Assembly: GCF_032397745.1 (NCBI RefSeq)
Contig: NZ_CP135921.1
Coordinates: 5,568,501 to 5,632,500, forward strand
Reading direction: 5' to 3'
Length of the DNA stretch: 64,000 bases
Source: Bradyrhizobium prioriisuperbiae
Lineage (GTDB): Bacteria > Pseudomonadota > Alphaproteobacteria > Rhizobiales > Xanthobacteraceae
Shown: positions 45,846 to 55,920 of the stretch, one piece after another
Numbering within the stretch: the first letter of the stretch is position 1
Layout of the letters: each line of letters starts with the position of its first letter
The notes under the pieces: model-generated
Database searches by the model: none
Told to the model about the DNA's origin: nothing
Seen by the model: only the letters and a program-made list of their open reading frames with translations
Position numbers and translations under genes: made by a program

Positions 45846-46382
45846 ATGATGAAGGACTGGAAGATCAGCACATTCAACGGCGTCCTGATCGCCTCGTACT
45901 TCATTCCGGCCTGGGCCATGCCGGCGCTGCGGATCGTGATGTCGCCGGTGAAAGGCTTGTTCTTTGAGCGGGCGAACATGGCGCCTGCGATGTTCGTCAG
46001 CGATCATCTCCAGTTCAGCGTCGTGGCCACCGTGCGGTTCGCGTGGCTGCTGGCGCTGGCGAAGCTGACGGTGGTTGCCTTCTTTGCCATGTTCCTGGTG
46101 TACGCGCTGCGAACGCCGACCCGCAGGCGCAATGCCGGCGACGAGGCATTCAGTATTGCCCTGAGCCTCGCGGCCGCGGTCAGCTTTGTCAGCATGCTGC
46201 TGGCATCGAAAGTCGGCGAGTTCGCCGCGCTGCGCCTGCATGCGACCGAAACGCTGCTGCTGCTGTCGATCGGCATCGTGATGCTGGTGGAGACGGCCAA
46301 ACCTGCAGCCGAGCCTACACCCGAACGTGTGCGGGTGCCGGCCGAGACGTTTCCGCAGGCGCAGCCTTCGACGGCCTCGTAG
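45846..46382 (+). CDS. Four-helix membrane protein, unknown function
   Basis: 178 residues from ATG at 45846 (GAAGGG upstream). Four hydrophobic segments: VLIASYFIPAWAMPAL, FAWLLALAKLTVVAFFAMFLVYAL, FSIALSLAAAVSFVSMLLA and TLLLLSIGIVMLVE, then a Pro/Glu-rich C-terminal tail of about 30 residues. I do not recognise the family. Convergent with the GntR gene, four bases apart. Confidence 0.65.
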   Translation: MMKDWKISTFNGVLIASYFIPAWAMPALRIVMSPVKGLFFERANMAPAMFVSDHLQFSVVATVRFAWLLALAKLTVVAFFAMFLVYALRTPTRRRNAGDEAFSIALSLAAAVSFVSMLLASKVGEFAALRLHATETLLLLSIGIVMLVETAKPAAEPTPERVRVPAETFPQAQPSTAS

Positions 46383-46386
46383 CCCA

Positions 46387-47097
46387 CTATGTCGCCGTGG
46401 CATCGAGGTGCGACGGCGCGGTGCCGGCTTCGATGTCCTGAAGCAGCTGCAGCAGTCGCGCGCCGCCTTCCAGCAGATCGTCCTTGATCGCCTGCTTCAC
46501 GGCCTCGGGGTCGCCCGCCATCAGGCCGTCGATCACATTCAGATGCTGATGCCGCCCCGGGTAGGTCGGGGTCGCATGCGGGTAGAGCAGGTTGAACAGG
46601 GGCCCGTTGCGCAGCCAGATCGTTTCGATCATCTCCAGCAGTTCCGGCGCGTCGGCCGCCTTGTACAGCGTGTGGTGAAACTGCCAGTTCACCTGAACCG
46701 CTTCGCGCGAGTGTCCGCCGCGTTCCGCCGCCACCAGCGCCTGATGATACTTCTTCAGGCTGGCGATATCCGCCTTGGAGATCCGGGTGGTGGCGCGTTC
46801 GGCGGCGAGGCCTTCGAGCAAAATGCGGATGCTGCGCAGTTCCTCATACTGCGCAGCGCTGAGGCGCGCGACTTCGATGGAGCGGCTCGCCTGCATGCTG
46901 AGCACGCGCGCGCGCACCAGCTGCATCAAAGCCTCGCGGATCGGCGTCTCCGACACACCCATGGTGCTGGCGAGCTCGCGGATCTTGAAGCGATGGCCCG
47001 GACGGAAGCGTCCTTCCATCAGGGCCAGTCGTAGCTCCTGAAACACGCGGGCCGTCAGGTTGTCGCGGCCAACCAGGCCGATGACCTCATTCGACAT
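46387..47097 (-). CDS. GntR-family regulator, FadR/FCD subfamily
   Basis: 236 residues. N-terminal winged helix (LTARVFQELRLALMEGRFRPG, IRELASTMGVSETPIREALMQLVRARVLSMQ) and an FCD C-terminal domain with metal/effector-type histidines (FHHTLYKAA, GRHQHLNVIDGL). AGGAC precedes the ATG. Divergent from the ten-gene operon, with two palindromic operators between; the natural reading is a repressor released by a pathway intermediate. Confidence 0.92.
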   Translation of the reverse strand: MSNEVIGLVGRDNLTARVFQELRLALMEGRFRPGHRFKIRELASTMGVSETPIREALMQLVRARVLSMQASRSIEVARLSAAQYEELRSIRILLEGLAAERATTRISKADIASLKKYHQALVAAERGGHSREAVQVNWQFHHTLYKAADAPELLEMIETIWLRNGPLFNLLYPHATPTYPGRHQHLNVIDGLMAGDPEAVKQAIKDDLLEGGARLLQLLQDIEAGTAPSHLDATAT

Positions 47098-47217
47098 CTC
47101 AGAGTGTCCTGCTTTCGATTCCGAATCTCGCTCGGTACGCCATCAATAGCCTGTTCGCACCGGGTGCGTCCGCAGGCCGTGCTGGCTTGCGGGACCAAGG
47201 CTCTTTGGCCTTCCTTT

Positions 47218-47234
47218 TGATATATCATATATCA
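47218..47234. promoter_or_regulatory. GntR operator 1
   Basis: Perfect 17-bp palindrome TGATATAT-C-ATATATCA, directly upstream of the predicted -35 hexamer. A second, nearly identical copy is at 47247. Confidence 0.72.
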
Positions 47235-47237
47235 CGC

Positions 47238-47266
47238 TTGACAGAATGATATATCATATATTTAAT
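47238..47266 (+). promoter_or_regulatory. Predicted sigma-70 promoter of the ten-gene operon
   Basis: TTGACA at 47238-47243 and TTTAAT at 47261-47266, spacer 17 bases. Operator 2 fills the spacer and operator 1 abuts the -35, so bound regulator would block RNA polymerase. Confidence 0.6.
47247..47263. promoter_or_regulatory. GntR operator 2
   Basis: TGATATAT-C-ATATATTT, identical to operator 1 except for the last two bases, lying between the -35 and -10 hexamers. Centres of the two operators are 29 bp apart. Confidence 0.7.
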
Positions 47267-47303
47267 TTGCTCAACGCGGACAGCCGGGCACGAGGAACAA
47301 CCG

Positions 47304-48578
47304 ATGGCGCCTCACGCGACACATAATTTGCTCTCCCAGGAGGAGGGCGCGCTGCGGGCGCGGGCCCTGCGGGTCATTCCCGGCGGCATGTGGGGCCACA
47401 TGAATGTTGCGCGGTTGCCGGCCGGCTATCCGCAGTTTTTCCGCAACGCGCGCGGCTGCCGCCTGTGGGACGTGGCCGGCGCCGAATATGTCGACATGAT
47501 GTGCGGCTATGGCCCGATCGTGCTGGGCTACGGCGATCCCGATGTGGAGGCGGCTGCCGCGGCGCAGCGTGACCGCGCCGACTTGATGACCGGGCCGTCC
47601 GAAGCCCTGGTCGAGCTCGCAGAGCTCGTGGTCGAGACCATCCCCCATGCCGATTGGGCGTTGTTCGCCAAGAACGGCACCGACGCGATGACCGCCTGCG
47701 TGACGATTGCGCGGGCCGGCACGCAGCGGCGCAAGGTGCTGGTGGCAAAAGGCTCCTATCACGGCGCGGCACCCTGGTGCACGCCGTCGCTGGCTGGCGT
47801 CACGGCGGAAGATCGCGCCCACATCGTGCACTATGAGTACAACGATATCGCGAGCCTGGAGCGCGCCGCCGACGAGGCGGGCAACGACCTTGCCGCTGTG
47901 CTGGTGACCGCGTTTCGCCATGATGTGAAGCGGCCGCAGGAGGCGCCCACGCTTGCCTTCGCCCAGGCGATGCGGCGGATCTGCGATGCGACCGGGGCGG
48001 CGTTGGTGCTCGACGATGTACGGGCGGGTTTCCGCATCAACATCGGCGGCAGCTGGGAGCCCTACGGCGTGCGTCCCGATCTCTGCGGCTGGAGCAAGGC
48101 GATCGCCAACGGCCATCCGTTGGCGGCGGTGACCGGCAACGATCGGTTTCGCGAGGCCGCCCAGCAGGTCTATGTCACCGGCTCGTTCTGGTGCGCGGCG
48201 GTGCCGATGGCGGCTGCCGTGGCCACCATCAGGAAACTGCGCGCGACCGACGCCATCGCCACCATGGAGGCGATGGGGCGGCGGCTGCGCGAGGGGTTGG
48301 AACAGCAGGCGCGCACGTATGATTTGCCGTTGCGACAAACAGGTCCGGTGCAGATGCCGCTGATCATGTTTGACGGCGATCCGGATTTCGCGCTGGGGCA
48401 TCGCTTTGTGCTGGAGGCGCTGCAGCGCGGCGTCTATCTGCATCCCTGGCACAATATGTTTTTGTCCAGCGCCCATCAGGCCGCCGACATCGACCGTGTT
48501 CTTGAGGCCACCGACGGCGCCATGAAAGACATCAGCCGATCGTTCGACCGGCGCCAGCTCGCGAAGGCCGCTCCATGA
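47304..48578 (+). CDS. Class III PLP-dependent aminotransferase
   Basis: 424 residues, closest in pattern to glutamate-1-semialdehyde aminomutase-like enzymes: GCRLWDVAGAEYVDMMCGYGP, FAKNGTDAMTACV, YHGAAPW, VLDDVRAGFR (D237, D238 near the PLP nitrogen) and PLP lysine K265 in WSKAIANG. It moves an amino group onto or off a carbonyl distant from, or beside, a carboxylate. First gene of the operon; GAGGA precedes the ATG. Its stop overlaps the next start by four bases. Being beside a split transketolase, a ketose or amino-ketose substrate is plausible but unproven. Confidence 0.88.
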   Translation: MAPHATHNLLSQEEGALRARALRVIPGGMWGHMNVARLPAGYPQFFRNARGCRLWDVAGAEYVDMMCGYGPIVLGYGDPDVEAAAAAQRDRADLMTGPSEALVELAELVVETIPHADWALFAKNGTDAMTACVTIARAGTQRRKVLVAKGSYHGAAPWCTPSLAGVTAEDRAHIVHYEYNDIASLERAADEAGNDLAAVLVTAFRHDVKRPQEAPTLAFAQAMRRICDATGAALVLDDVRAGFRINIGGSWEPYGVRPDLCGWSKAIANGHPLAAVTGNDRFREAAQQVYVTGSFWCAAVPMAAAVATIRKLRATDAIATMEAMGRRLREGLEQQARTYDLPLRQTGPVQMPLIMFDGDPDFALGHRFVLEALQRGVYLHPWHNMFLSSAHQAADIDRVLEATDGAMKDISRSFDRRQLAKAAP

Positions 48579-49453
48579 GCGCCGCCCCGCATCGTACCGA
48601 GACGAGCGGGAACCCGCAGCCCGCCGAGCGCATTCACGACCTTGCCGCGTTGAAGACCATCGCGCGCGAACTGCGCCGCCAAGTGGTGCGCCTAGTGGCG
48701 CCGACCGGGCAGGGCTATGTGCAGCAGGGCCTCGGCGCGACCGACATCTTCACGTCGCTGTTCTTCTCGGAGCTGCGGCTCGACCCGGCCGATCCCGCCT
48801 GGCCCGATCGCGATCGTTTCCTGCTGTCGACTGCGCACAACACCGCGATTTTCTATGCCACCTTGGCGGCACGGGGCTGCATTCCCGCGTCGGCATTGGA
48901 GTCCTACTGCCGCGACGGCTCGCCGCTCGAGATCAACGCGTCCGAGCGGATGGGCCCGGTGGTGGAGGCGACCTGCGGCTCGCTGGGGCAAGGGCTCTCC
49001 GTCGCCGTCGGCATGGCGCTGGCCGGGCGCCGCCAGCGCCGTCCCTATCGCGTTCATGTGGTGCTCGGTGACGGCGAGATGCAGGAGGGGCAGGTGTGGG
49101 AGGCCGCGTTGGCCGCCGGCAGTCATCGGCTGTCCAATCTCTGTCTGCTGCTCGACTACAATCGGATGCAGGTCGGCGGCCATGTCGACAGCGTGGTGGA
49201 CATGAACCCGGTTGCCGACAAGTGGGCGAGTTTCGGCTTTCGCGTCGACACCATCGACGGCAATGACATGGCGCAGCTGCTTGCGGCATTCGAGCGGGCG
49301 CGCCGCGATGACCAGAAACCCACCTGCATCATCGCCGAGACGCTGGTGGGCAAGGGTGCGCCCTCCCTCGAAGGCATTCTCGGACACAACATGCGTCTGC
49401 CGCCGGACCTTGCCGCCCGTGCGCTGGATGAATTGTCGGGAGAGGACGCATGA
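48575..49453 (+). CDS. Transketolase N-terminal subunit
   Basis: 292 residues carrying the thiamine diphosphate domain. The metal/ThDP motif is GDGEMQEG at 165-172 followed by VWEAALAAGSHRLSNLC and the DYNRMQ aspartate/asparagine. GSLGQGLSVAVGMALAG precedes it. In classical transketolase the region SKGH holds ThDP contacts; here it reads TAHN (87-90), a difference from pentose-phosphate transketolase that suggests another donor or acceptor. Pairs with the next gene; starts overlap by ATGA. Confidence 0.92.
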   Translation: MSAAPHRTETSGNPQPAERIHDLAALKTIARELRRQVVRLVAPTGQGYVQQGLGATDIFTSLFFSELRLDPADPAWPDRDRFLLSTAHNTAIFYATLAARGCIPASALESYCRDGSPLEINASERMGPVVEATCGSLGQGLSVAVGMALAGRRQRRPYRVHVVLGDGEMQEGQVWEAALAAGSHRLSNLCLLLDYNRMQVGGHVDSVVDMNPVADKWASFGFRVDTIDGNDMAQLLAAFERARRDDQKPTCIIAETLVGKGAPSLEGILGHNMRLPPDLAARALDELSGEDA

Positions 49454-50463
49454 CCGCAGGCCTCGCCAGCGCCGACCACAAGGTCGACGATTTCATCGCG
49501 CGCGGCGTGACTGCGCCGCTGCCGCGCTTCTATGGCGACGCTCTGGTCGCCGCCGCGCGACGCGATCCCCGTATTGTCTGCCTGTGCGCCGACCTGCCGG
49601 GGCCGACCGAGACCGACGCCTTCAAGCAGGAATTGCCGGAGCGCTATATCGAAGCCGGAATCGCCGAAGCCAACATGGTGGGCATGGCGGCCGGCATGGC
49701 GCGCTGTGGCGAGATTCCTTTCCTGCATTCGTTCTGCGTGTTCGTGACACGGCGGGCCTATGATCAGGTTGCCAACCAGATCGCCTATCCGGGACTGCCG
49801 GTGAAGCTGGTCGGCTTCCTGCCTGGCCTCACCACCATGCTCGGCGTCTCGCATCAGGCGATCGACGATATCGCGATGATGCGCGCGCTGCCCAACATGA
49901 CCATCATCGAGCCATCGGGGCCCGAGCAGCTCGGCGCCGCCGTCGCCGCCGCGCTCGACGTGCCGGGGCCGGTGTATCTGCGGATGAAGCGGCCGGATGG
50001 CGCCATGGCGTCGCTGCAGGCACGCACCATCCAGCGCGGCCGCGGCGAGATCCTGCGCGAAGGCGCCGACGGCACGATCGTGGCCTGCGGGCTGATGGTA
50101 TCAGCGGCACTGCAGGCCGCCGATCGGCTCGCGGTCCAGGGCAAGCAGGTGGGGGTGGTCAATATGCCGACCATCAAGCCGCTCGACACCGAACTCGTGA
50201 TCGGTCTCGCCCGCCGCACCGGCGTCGTGGTTACGGCCGAAAACCATTCCATCATCGGGGGCCTCGGATCGGCGATCGCCGAGACGTTGCTCGAAGCCGC
50301 CATACCCGTCGGCTTCGCCCGGGTCGGCGTGCAGGACACCTTCGCCGAGGGTGGCACCACGCCGTATCTGCAAGGGAAATATGGACTGACGGCGGAAGCC
50401 ATTGTTGACGGGTTCATCCGCGCCGCCGCAAAGCGGGCGTCCATGCAGGTGAACCACGATTGA
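49450..50463 (+). CDS. Transketolase C-terminal subunit
   Basis: 337 residues with the pyrimidine-binding domain: RYIEAGIAEANMVGMAAGMA supplies the ThDP-activating glutamate. A C-terminal transketolase domain follows (VVTAENHSIIGGLGSAIAETL, FAEGGTTPYLQGKYGLTA). Together with the preceding gene it makes a two-chain C2-unit transferase, or a DXPS/acetoin-like enzyme. The start overlaps the N-subunit stop by four bases. Confidence 0.92.
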   Translation: MTAGLASADHKVDDFIARGVTAPLPRFYGDALVAAARRDPRIVCLCADLPGPTETDAFKQELPERYIEAGIAEANMVGMAAGMARCGEIPFLHSFCVFVTRRAYDQVANQIAYPGLPVKLVGFLPGLTTMLGVSHQAIDDIAMMRALPNMTIIEPSGPEQLGAAVAAALDVPGPVYLRMKRPDGAMASLQARTIQRGRGEILREGADGTIVACGLMVSAALQAADRLAVQGKQVGVVNMPTIKPLDTELVIGLARRTGVVVTAENHSIIGGLGSAIAETLLEAAIPVGFARVGVQDTFAEGGTTPYLQGKYGLTAEAIVDGFIRAAAKRASMQVNHD

Positions 50464-50492
50464 TGCACGCGCCCAACAGGAAGGCCGTTGTG

Positions 50493-52070
50493 ATGACAAG
50501 TTCTTCGACCAGCCACTTTCTGAACAAGCTTCGTTCGATCGCCATCATGGGCCTGGCGATCTCCGTTCTCACCGCATTGGTGGCTCCGGTCGATGCCGCG
50601 GAACCCAAACGCGGCGGCAGTCTCGTTTACGCTTATCTCTCGGGGCCGGGCACGCTCGATCCTCATGTCGCGTCGAGCATCGTCGAACTCGAAGTGATTC
50701 ATCACATCTTCGAGCCGCTGGTGGCGATCGACGGCAACTACAACGCCCGGCCGGTGCTCGCTTCGAAGGTCGACACCAGCGCCGATGCCAAGGTCTTCAC
50801 TTTCACCCTGCGCAAGGGCGTCAAGTTCCACAACGGCAAGGAGATGACCTCGGCCGACGTGCTGGCGTCGTTCGAACGCTATCGCAAGGTCAGTCCCAAT
50901 GCGTCCGTGCTGGCCGATGTCGAGAGTTTCGAGGCGCCCGATCCCCTGACGTTCGTTGTCCGCCTGAAATCGCCCAATGCCGTGTTCATCGACGTGTTGA
51001 AATCGCCGGTCTATCCGTTCGAAATCCTGCCGGCGGAGCAGAAGGACAAGGCGGCGCGCGAGATCGACATCATCGGCACCGGACCATTCACACTGGGCGA
51101 GTGGGTCAAGGACAGCCATCTCGTCATCAAGCGCTTCGATGGCTACGTGCCGGATGAAAGCGCGCCGGGGCCGGATGGCCTGGCCGGACGCCGCACCGTC
51201 TATCTCGACCAGGTTCGCTACAACTTCGTGCCCGAGGCCAATGCCCGCGTCGCCGCGCTGCAGACCGGCAATGCTGATGTGGTCGGTGATGTGCCCCGCG
51301 ATCTCGCCAAGCGGTTCGACGGCCAGCCGAACATCACCACGCAAAAGATCTTTCCTTACTGCATGCAGGTGTTCGTGGTGAACAGCCAGGCGCCGCTGAC
51401 CAACAATCCGCTGATCCGCCAGGCCATCGAAGCGGTGGTCAATGTCGAGGACATCCGCGGCGCCATGGGGCAGATCTCGCAGCCCGGCCACTCGCTGGTC
51501 TATGCGTCGAGCCCCTATTACCAAGGCGACGCCATGAAGCCGTATTACGACCAGCGCAATCCGGCCAAGGCCAAGGCCCTGCTGAAGCAGGCCGGCTACA
51601 ATGGCGAGAAGATCGTGCTGCAGACCAACTCCAACTATCCGAACTTCCGCGACGCCATCCTGGTGCTGTCCGAACAGATGAAAGAAGCCGGCATGAACGT
51701 GGCCGTCGACATTGTCGACTGGACCACCAATGCCAGCAACATGCAGCGCGGCACCGGCGTCTGGAACGTCTCCACCACCGGCTACTGCTCCAATCCGCTG
51801 CTGGGGCCGCAGCAATGGAAGGTGATGTTCTACACGTTTCCGCAGGTGAAGAACGACCATGTGCTCGATGCGGCCTATGACGCGTTCTACACCTCGCTCG
51901 ATCCCAAAAAGCGCGTTGCGGCCTGGGCTGACATCGAGAAGCGCGTGCTGGAGCAGGCCTACATGATCAAGATCGCCGACATGGGTACCATGCGCAGCTT
52001 CAATGCCGCCAAGGTGGAGAACTTTGAGCCCTATTATCTGGTCCATTTCTGGAATGTCTGGATGAAATAA
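50493..52070 (+). CDS. Dpp/Opp-type ABC transporter substrate-binding protein
   Basis: 525 residues from ATG at 50493 (AGGAAGG eight bases upstream; ATG at 50463 overlapping the transketolase stop is the alternative). Signal peptide IMGLAISVLTALVAPVDAAEPK, then the SBP_bac_5 fold: GGSLVYAYLSGPGTLDPHVASS, FTFTLRKGVKFHNGKEMTSADVL and PLIRQAIEAVVNVEDI. The family binds peptides, opines, nickel chelates or oligosaccharides. It is the import receptor of this operon. Confidence 0.92.
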   Translation: MTSSSTSHFLNKLRSIAIMGLAISVLTALVAPVDAAEPKRGGSLVYAYLSGPGTLDPHVASSIVELEVIHHIFEPLVAIDGNYNARPVLASKVDTSADAKVFTFTLRKGVKFHNGKEMTSADVLASFERYRKVSPNASVLADVESFEAPDPLTFVVRLKSPNAVFIDVLKSPVYPFEILPAEQKDKAAREIDIIGTGPFTLGEWVKDSHLVIKRFDGYVPDESAPGPDGLAGRRTVYLDQVRYNFVPEANARVAALQTGNADVVGDVPRDLAKRFDGQPNITTQKIFPYCMQVFVVNSQAPLTNNPLIRQAIEAVVNVEDIRGAMGQISQPGHSLVYASSPYYQGDAMKPYYDQRNPAKAKALLKQAGYNGEKIVLQTNSNYPNFRDAILVLSEQMKEAGMNVAVDIVDWTTNASNMQRGTGVWNVSTTGYCSNPLLGPQQWKVMFYTFPQVKNDHVLDAAYDAFYTSLDPKKRVAAWADIEKRVLEQAYMIKIADMGTMRSFNAAKVENFEPYYLVHFWNVWMK

Positions 52071-52112
52071 CGCCGCCGCCGGGATCTTTCCAAGCTTCGT
52101 ATCAGGTCGCTC

Positions 52113-53060
52113 ATGCTTCGCACGATCTCCGTCCGTCTTGTCCAGTCCATACCGGTGTTGCTGCTGGTCGCGGTGCTGTCCTTCATCCTGATGCATCTCT
52201 TGCCGGGCGATCCGGCGGTGGTGATCGCCGGCGCCGAGGCCACGCCCGCGGCGGTGGAGCGGATCCGCCACGAGCTCGGTCTCGATCTGCCGATCTGGCG
52301 GCAGTTGCTGTCGTGGTTCTTCAACCTTGCGCAGGGCAAGTTCGGCAGCTCGCTGGTGCTGAACCAGACCGTGCTGTCCGCGGTCGGGGAACGACTGCCG
52401 GTGACGCTGTCGCTGGCCGCGCTGTCGCTCGCTATCACCTTGCCGATTGGTGTCGCGCTCGGTGTGGTGGCGGCGTATTTCCGCGGCAGCTGGATCGATG
52501 CCGCCGTCATGATGGTCGCCCTGGTCGGGGTCTCGGTGCCGAGCTTCTGGATTGCCATCCTGTCGGTCATCCTGTTCAGCGTCACGCTGGGATGGGTGCC
52601 TTCCGCAGGTTATGCGCCATTGCTGGCCGCGGGGCCCGGCCCGTGGTTCGGTTCGCTGATCCAGCCGGCGATGGTGCTGAGCCTGTTCCAGATCGGCTTC
52701 CTGGCGCGGATGACGCGCTCGGCGATGCTCGACGTGCTGGACCAGGATTTCATCCGTACCGCGCGGGCCAAGGGCGTCAGCGAATGGCGCACGGTCGGCA
52801 AGCACGGCTTCCGCAATGCGCTGGTCGCGGTGGTGACCGTGAGCGGCATCATCCTGAGCCTGCTGATCGGTGGCTCGGTGATTGTCGAGCAGGTGTTTGC
52901 GCTGCCCGGTATCGGGCGGCTGGTGGTGCAGGGGATTCTCGCCCGCGACTATCCGCTGATCCAGGGCACCATGCTGCTGTTCGGCTTCGCCTTCGTGCTG
53001 ATCAATGTCGGCGTCGATATCATCTACACCCTGGTCGATCCGCGGGTGCGTTATGACTGA
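52113..53060 (+). CDS. ABC transporter permease, DppB type
   Basis: 315 residues with six helices: N-terminal [24 protein letters not shown], the conserved [13 protein letters not shown] segment, and the ATPase-coupling loop [23 protein letters not shown]. Starts 42 bp after the binding protein. Confidence 0.92.
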   Translation: MLRTISVRLVQSIPVLLLVAVLSFILMHLLPGDPAVVIAGAEATPAAVERIRHELGLDLPIWRQLLSWFFNLAQGKFGSSLVLNQTVLSAVGERLPVTLSLAALSLAITLPIGVALGVVAAYFRGSWIDAAVMMVALVGVSVPSFWIAILSVILFSVTLGWVPSAGYAPLLAAGPGPWFGSLIQPAMVLSLFQIGFLARMTRSAMLDVLDQDFIRTARAKGVSEWRTVGKHGFRNALVAVVTVSGIILSLLIGGSVIVEQVFALPGIGRLVVQGILARDYPLIQGTMLLFGFAFVLINVGVDIIYTLVDPRVRYD

Positions 53061-53940
53061 CGCGGCGCTCGCAGCACCCGCAGTTCAGGTCCTGGCGGAG
53101 CGCCGCCGTTTTCGCGTGCTGCGCAAACTCGCGGCGCATCGCTCCTTCAAGATCGGGCTGGTGCTCGTCACGGTCCTGGTGCTGTGCGCCATCATCGGCC
53201 CCTGGCTCACCGGCATCGATCCCACGGCGATGAGCATTCGTTTCCGCTTCAAGCCGCCGTCGATGCGGTTTCCGTTCGGCACCGATCAGTATGGGCGTGA
53301 CATCCTCACCCGTGTGCTCCATGGCGGGCGGCTGTCGCTGTCGATCGGGTTTTCGGTGGCGCTGATCTCCGGCGTGTTCGGCGCCCTGATCGGTGTCACG
53401 GCCGGATATTTCCGCGCACTCGATTCCTACGTGATGCGCCTGATGGATGCGCTGATGGCGTTCCCGGCGATCCTGCTCGCCATCGGCATTGGGGCCGCGC
53501 TGGGCGCCCAGGCCAGCAGCATCGTGGTGGCGCTGGCGGTGGCCTATGTGCCGCGCACCGCGCGCATCGTGCGCGCTTCGGTGCTGGTCATTCGCGAGAT
53601 GGAATACCTGCAGGCGGCGCGGGTCAGCGGCGCCGGCGACCTGCACATCATCGTCAAGCACGTGCTGCCCAATTGCCTGGGTCCGCTGATCGTGCAGCTC
53701 ACCTTCATTTTCGCCTACGCCATTCTTGCGGAGGCGGCGCTGAGTTTCCTCGGCATCGGTCCGCCGCCGCCGGCGCCGAGCTGGGGCAATATCATCGCGG
53801 AGGGGCGTGACTATTCGGTCGAGGCCTGGTGGGTGATGCTGTTTCCGGGGCTCGCGGTCAGCATTGCCGCGCTCGGCATGAACCTGCTCGGCGACGGCCT
53901 GCGCGACGTGCTCGACCCGCGCCTGAAGATCGAGAGCTGA
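53053..53940 (+). CDS. ABC transporter permease, DppC type
   Basis: 295 residues from ATG at 53053, overlapping the previous gene by eight bases. [25 protein letters not shown] and coupling loop [23 protein letters not shown]; late [17 protein letters not shown] is characteristic of DppC. Confidence 0.92.
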   Translation: MTDAALAAPAVQVLAERRRFRVLRKLAAHRSFKIGLVLVTVLVLCAIIGPWLTGIDPTAMSIRFRFKPPSMRFPFGTDQYGRDILTRVLHGGRLSLSIGFSVALISGVFGALIGVTAGYFRALDSYVMRLMDALMAFPAILLAIGIGAALGAQASSIVVALAVAYVPRTARIVRASVLVIREMEYLQAARVSGAGDLHIIVKHVLPNCLGPLIVQLTFIFAYAILAEAALSFLGIGPPPPAPSWGNIIAEGRDYSVEAWWVMLFPGLAVSIAALGMNLLGDGLRDVLDPRLKIES

Positions 53941-53941
53941 C

Positions 53942-54931
53942 ATGACGCAGCAACCCCTTCTCAGTGTCGAGAACCTCACGGTCCAGTTCCGCGGCGACGC
54001 CGGCTGGGTGACCGCGATCGAAGGCGTGGACTTTGCGATCGGCGCGGGTGAATGCCTCGGCGTCGTCGGCGAATCCGGCAGCGGCAAGAGCGTCAGTGCG
54101 CTATCGATCCTGAAGCTGCATGGCCGTGCTAACACCCGTTACGCTTCTGGAGCGGTGCGTTTTGGCGGGCGCGATCTGCTGCGGCTGCCGAACCGCGATC
54201 TGCGCCGGGTGCGGGGCGGGGAGATCGCCATGATTTTCCAGGACCCGATGTCCTCGCTCAATCCGGTCTTGACCATCGCCGACCAGATCATGGAACCGCT
54301 GCGCCAGCACCAGGGGCTCTCGGCGCGTGACGCCCGCCGCAAGGCGATTGAGCTACTGGACATGGTGCGGATCTCCGATGCCGCCCGCCGTGTCGACGAT
54401 TATCCGCATCGTCTGTCCGGCGGCATGCGCCAGCGGGTCATGATCGCCATTGCGGTGGCGTGCCGGCCCAAGCTGTTGATCGCCGACGAGCCGACCACCG
54501 CACTCGACGTCACCATCCAGTCCCAGATCCTCCAGCTGTTGCGCGAGCTGCAGCGCGAGATCGGCATGTCGGTGATCCTGATCACCCACGATCTCGGCGT
54601 GGTCGCCGAATTTGCCCAGCGGGTGGTCGTGATGTATGCGGGCCGCGTGGTCGAAACCGCGCCGGTCGGCGCGCTGTTCGAGCGCCCGATGCATCCCTAC
54701 ACCGATGGCCTGATCAAGGCCGTGCCCAGCCTCGATGAAGACGTGCACCGGCTGGCCACCATTCCCGGCAATATTCCCGATCCGTCGGCGGAGATCGCCG
54801 GATGCCGGTTCAACCCGCGTTGCAGCGAAGCGCAGATGTCCTGTCGCGTCGAGGCGCCGGCGCTGATCGATGCCGGTGCCGGGCATTTCGCCCGCTGTCC
54901 GCCACGCATAACCGCCGGAGGGATCGCATGA
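53942..54931 (+). CDS. ABC transporter ATPase, DppD type
   Basis: 329 residues: Walker [26 protein letters not shown], signature [16 protein letters not shown], Walker [15 protein letters not shown], and the oligopeptide-transporter C-terminal domain with cysteines ([14 protein letters not shown]) that in some members holds an Fe-S cluster. One base after the permease gene. Confidence 0.93.
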   Translation: MTQQPLLSVENLTVQFRGDAGWVTAIEGVDFAIGAGECLGVVGESGSGKSVSALSILKLHGRANTRYASGAVRFGGRDLLRLPNRDLRRVRGGEIAMIFQDPMSSLNPVLTIADQIMEPLRQHQGLSARDARRKAIELLDMVRISDAARRVDDYPHRLSGGMRQRVMIAIAVACRPKLLIADEPTTALDVTIQSQILQLLRELQREIGMSVILITHDLGVVAEFAQRVVVMYAGRVVETAPVGALFERPMHPYTDGLIKAVPSLDEDVHRLATIPGNIPDPSAEIAGCRFNPRCSEAQMSCRVEAPALIDAGAGHFARCPPRITAGGIA

Positions 54932-55887
54932 GTCGGCCTCCGATTGTCGCGGTGCGTGACCTGGTGAAGACCTTCAGCAGCCGCGGTGCCCAGTTGCGTG
55001 CGGTCGACGGCGTCAGCTTCGATGTGCGGGCGGGCGAGACGCTTGGCCTTGTCGGCGAATCCGGGTCAGGAAAATCCACCACCGGGCGGATCCTGGTGGG
55101 GCTGGAAACGGCGACCAGCGGGTCGATCAATCTGTTCGGCCAGGACGTCGTGGCAACCGGTGCCAAGGCCGCGCTCGGCGCGGTACGCCGGCGTCTGCAG
55201 TTCGTGTTCCAGGACCCGCAGAATTCGCTCAATCCGCGCATGCGCGCGCAGGATGCGATCGCCGAACCGCTTGACGTCGCCGGCGGATTCTCGCGCACCG
55301 CGCGCAACGATCGGGTGCGTGAACTCCTGGAGATGGTCGGCCTGCCGCGCTCCTGCGGCGATCGTTTTCCCCACGAGTTTTCAGGCGGCCAGCGCCAGCG
55401 CATCGGCATCGCGCGTGCGCTGGCGATGCGGCCGGAGTTCGTGATCTGCGACGAACCGGTGTCCTCCCTCGACGTGTCGATGCAGGCGCAGATCGTCAAC
55501 CTCTTGCTCGACCTGCAGGAGCGGCTTGGGCTGAGTTACCTGTTCATCGCCCATGATCTCGCCGTGGTGCGCAGCATCTCAGCACGGGTAGCGGTGATGT
55601 ATGCGGGCGGCCTGGTCGAGATCGCGCCCAAGCGTGAGCTCTATACCGCGCCCAGACATCCTTATACCCAGGCGCTGCTCGCGGCGGTGCCGCGCGTGGT
55701 CCCGAATAAAGCCCGCGCGGCCGTCGTCAGCGGCGAGTTGCCGAGCCTGATCGACACCGTGCCGGGCTGTGTGTTTCATCCGCGCTGTCCGCTGGCGTTC
55801 GATCGTTGCCGCATCGAGAAGCCGAAGTTGCGCGAGATCGCGCCCGGGCATCGCGCCGCCTGCCATCTTCACGATACCCCCGCCTGA
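54928..55887 (+). CDS. ABC transporter ATPase, DppF type
   Basis: 319 residues from ATG at 54928, four-base overlap with the previous gene. Walker [24 protein letters not shown], signature FSGGQRQRIGIARALAM, Walker B FVICDEPVSSLDVS, and C-terminal GCVFHPRCP. Completes a five-gene importer. Confidence 0.93.
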   Translation: MSRPPIVAVRDLVKTFSSRGAQLRAVDGVSFDVRAGETLGLVGESGSGKSTTGRILVGLETATSGSINLFGQDVVATGAKAALGAVRRRLQFVFQDPQNSLNPRMRAQDAIAEPLDVAGGFSRTARNDRVRELLEMVGLPRSCGDRFPHEFSGGQRQRIGIARALAMRPEFVICDEPVSSLDVSMQAQIVNLLLDLQERLGLSYLFIAHDLAVVRSISARVAVMYAGGLVEIAPKRELYTAPRHPYTQALLAAVPRVVPNKARAAVVSGELPSLIDTVPGCVFHPRCPLAFDRCRIEKPKLREIAPGHRAACHLHDTPA

Positions 55888-55920
55888 CCCCCGCTTTGCT
55901 CATTTGATGGAGTTTCTGAG

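Noticed and set aside
49854..52805. A 983-codon open frame on the minus strand opposite the transketolase and binding-protein genes
   Set aside because: It lies wholly antisense to well-supported genes, has no family resemblance, and is rich in Arg, His and Asp typical of a shadow frame in high-GC DNA.
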